DNA from: JAHHLP01 sp041609895
Lineage (GTDB): Bacteria; Bacteroidota; Rhodothermia; Rhodothermales; JABDKH01
Direction of reading: 5' to 3'
DNA: 15,409 bases
NCBI GenBank assembly: GCA_041609895.1
Contig: JBFIPX010000066.1
Span: 1-15,409 of the forward strand
Shown here piece by piece: positions 14,283-15,409 of the stretch. Numbering within the stretch: position 1 is the stretch's first letter; each line of letters opens with the position of its first letter. The notes under the pieces were generated by a model. That model worked only from the letters and a program-made list of their open reading frames with translations. It had not been told where the DNA came from and made no database searches. Position numbers and translations under genes: made by a program.

Positions 14283-14600
14283 ATGGCCCAAACGCACACC
14301 GCAGAGGAGGTCCGGAAGCACGTTCGCGTGTATCTCATGGTCTTCGGAGCCCTCGCCGTCCTAACAGTTGTCACAGTTGCCGTCGGCTATCTGCATTTGC
14401 CGATCGTACCGGCGCTCGTCGTGGGTTTGTTGATTGCTACGGTCAAGGCGGGCCTCGTAGCCGCCTACTTTATGCATCTCGTCTCAGAGCGAAAGGTTAT
14501 TTACGGCGTGCTGATCATGACGGGCCTGTTTCTTCTGGCCATGTTTATTCTCTTTATCTCTGCCTACGCAGATCAGGACGGAGGGCTGGTTGTCTCTTAA
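14283..14600 (+). CDS. ctaF: Cytochrome c oxidase subunit IV (prokaryotic, CtaF-type)
   Basis: 105 residues with three predicted membrane helices (about 17-37, 42-63, 73-95). The loop between helices 2 and 3, KAGLVAAYFMHLVSERK, is the hallmark of bacterial subunit IV. It is a small structural subunit of the oxidase. ATG at 14283 is 3 bp after the subunit III stop. Its final codons overlap by 11 bp the TTG-started next gene. Confidence 0.94.
   Translation: MAQTHTAEEVRKHVRVYLMVFGALAVLTVVTVAVGYLHLPIVPALVVGLLIATVKAGLVAAYFMHLVSERKVIYGVLIMTGLFLLAMFILFISAYADQDGGLVVS
14580..14585 (+). promoter_or_regulatory. Ribosome binding site deciding a TTG start
   Basis: GGAGGG lies inside the end of the subunit IV gene, 4 nt before TTG at 14590. 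No ATG stands at a comparable place, so this site supports TTG as the start of the next gene. Confidence 0.65.
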
Positions 14601-14796
14601 GGCACTGCATATCGTGTTCATCACTTCGTCTGTCCTTCTGGTCGCCGGCCTGGGGATCTGGCAGGTGGCGGTTTACCTTGGGGGCGGCGCCATGCTCTCG
14701 CTCGTGTGGGGCCTTGCAGCACTCGGAGCCGCCGTGCTCCTTGTCGTCTACGGGATCAACTTCCTCAAGAAACTGAAGAAGATCAGCATGTTGTAG
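14590..14796 (+). CDS. Small two-helix membrane protein in the oxidase operon
   Basis: 68 residues with two predicted membrane helices (about 8-30 and 34-57) and a basic tail (KKLKKISML), probably on the cytoplasmic side. TTG start with a strong Shine-Dalgarno. It overlaps the subunit IV gene by 11 bp and ends 3 bp before the next gene, so it is translationally coupled within the operon. I do not recognise the family; it may be an accessory oxidase subunit or assembly factor, by position only. Confidence 0.72.
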   Translation: MSLKALHIVFITSSVLLVAGLGIWQVAVYLGGGAMLSLVWGLAALGAAVLLVVYGINFLKKLKKISML

Positions 14797-14799
14797 CTC

Positions 14800-15090
14800 A
14801 TGATCCGTGCACGCAAACATATTGTTGCCCTGTTCGGCACGGCGTTGCTGGTACTCGTTTCGCCATTGACGGCAGTGGCGTGTGAGAGCTGCTTCGGAGC
14901 TGCCGTGGATTCCGAGGTCACCCGCGGCATTGGCTTTGCGATGTTGCTTCTTCTGGTCATTGTTACCGCCGTCTTTGCCGGCATTCTGTGGTTCTTCTTG
15001 AACATGATGGACCGCACACGCAGGCTCCGGGATGGACGGCTGATGCCGCCTCACAACCCGGCCATCATCCCGCCAACAGCCCTTAACTAG
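14800..15090 (+). CDS. Small CxxC membrane protein in the oxidase operon
   Basis: 96 residues. A signal-peptide-like N-terminus (1-27) ends at AVAC, then Cys28-Glu-Ser-Cys31-Phe-Gly, a short loop, a membrane helix (about 43-68) and a basic-to-proline-rich tail. Because the Cys follows AVA, lipidation or signal peptidase I cleavage are both possible. Similar small proteins with a CxxCFG motif occur near oxidase genes in several phyla, from memory; their function is not established. The CxxC faces the periplasm if the helix order is as drawn, and would suit copper or thiol chemistry for the CuA centre of subunit II, whose gene follows after 19 bp. That role is inference. Confidence 0.72.
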   Translation: MIRARKHIVALFGTALLVLVSPLTAVACESCFGAAVDSEVTRGIGFAMLLLLVIVTAVFAGILWFFLNMMDRTRRLRDGRLMPPHNPAIIPPTALN

Positions 15091-15109
15091 ACATCACCTT
15101 CCGACTCCG

Positions 15110-15409
15110 ATGAGGGAATTTCTGGATATCAGCAATCTTCTGGGCATGCCGGATCCAGCGTCGGCTCACGCGCCCCAGATCGACTACATGATGGCGCTTG
15201 TGCACTGGCTGATGCTGCTGCTATTCGTCGGTTGGGGGATCTATTACATCTACGTGCTGGTCCGATTCAGACGGTCAAAAAATCCTTCAGCCTTGTACGA
15301 GGGCACGAAGGCGAAATACTCGACCTATCAGGAAAGCGGTGTCGTTCTGGCCGAGGCGTTGCTCCTGGTGGTCTTCGCTTTTCCAATCTGGGGATTTCTG
15401 AAGAACGAG
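15110..15409 (+). CDS. ctaC: Cytochrome c oxidase subunit II, N-terminal part (cut by right edge)
   Basis: 100 codons visible from ATG at 15110. The two membrane helices of subunit II are clear (about 27-51 and 77-96), with Tyr/Trp-rich helix 1 ending in VRFRRSKNPSALYEG and helix 2 starting at Glu82 (AEALLLVVFAFPIW). The CuA-binding cupredoxin domain lies beyond the window. The sequence around helix 1 (VHWLMLLLFVGW) resembles the subunit II type found with alternative complex III-associated oxidases, from memory. Position last in the operon is unusual, since subunit II genes commonly come first. Confidence 0.88.
   Translation, partial: MREFLDISNLLGMPDPASAHAPQIDYMMALVHWLMLLLFVGWGIYYIYVLVRFRRSKNPSALYEGTKAKYSTYQESGVVLAEALLLVVFAFPIWGFLKNE

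Overview
The window looks like a chromosomal segment of a free-living, probably aerobic and light-exposed bacterium. It is moderately GC-rich, with dense genes and short intergenic gaps. The mix of a FAS1 lipoprotein, a CarH/LitR-like regulator, tandem DoxX proteins and a cytochrome oxidase operon with subunit II last suggests a Bacteroidota/Rhodothermota-type organism. That placement is inference; there is no rRNA or marker gene to confirm it. I see no CRISPR array, tRNA, rRNA, insertion sequence or prophage.

Left part (1-5333), a putative light-response and DNA-repair module. On the minus strand, read right to left, are a FAS1 lipoprotein with a strong terminator, a short-chain dehydrogenase whose catalytic tyrosine is replaced by isoleucine, an Fe-S cryptochrome/photolyase, and a class I photolyase that runs off the left edge. 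Divergent from them is a plus-strand regulator with a MerR/BldC-type DNA-binding domain and a cobalamin-binding domain carrying the W-x9-E-H signature of CarH photoreceptors. The divergent intergenic region holds five tandem 9-bp direct repeats, a likely operator, and a 93-nt element that can fold into three hairpins closed by a 7-bp stem in the leader of the FAS1 gene.

Middle part (5330-10612). A membrane-anchored subtilisin-like protease lies behind a small conserved-looking protein on the minus strand. Then come a YbaK-type deacylase and a YihY-family membrane protein (plus), and a minus-strand operon of two DoxX paralogs separated by an unrecognised 128-residue protein.

Right part (10851-15409), respiration. 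A predicted copper-binding lipoprotein is followed by a heme-copper oxidase operon in the order subunit I, III, IV, a small two-helix protein, a CxxC membrane protein, then subunit II (cut by the right edge). Subunit I has all heme and copper ligands and the D-channel residues, but the K-channel lysine and serine are replaced by isoleucine and alanine.

The best candidates for something new are the regulator with its 9-bp repeat operator and light-response cluster, the K-channel-less oxidase, and the tyrosine-less dehydrogenase.
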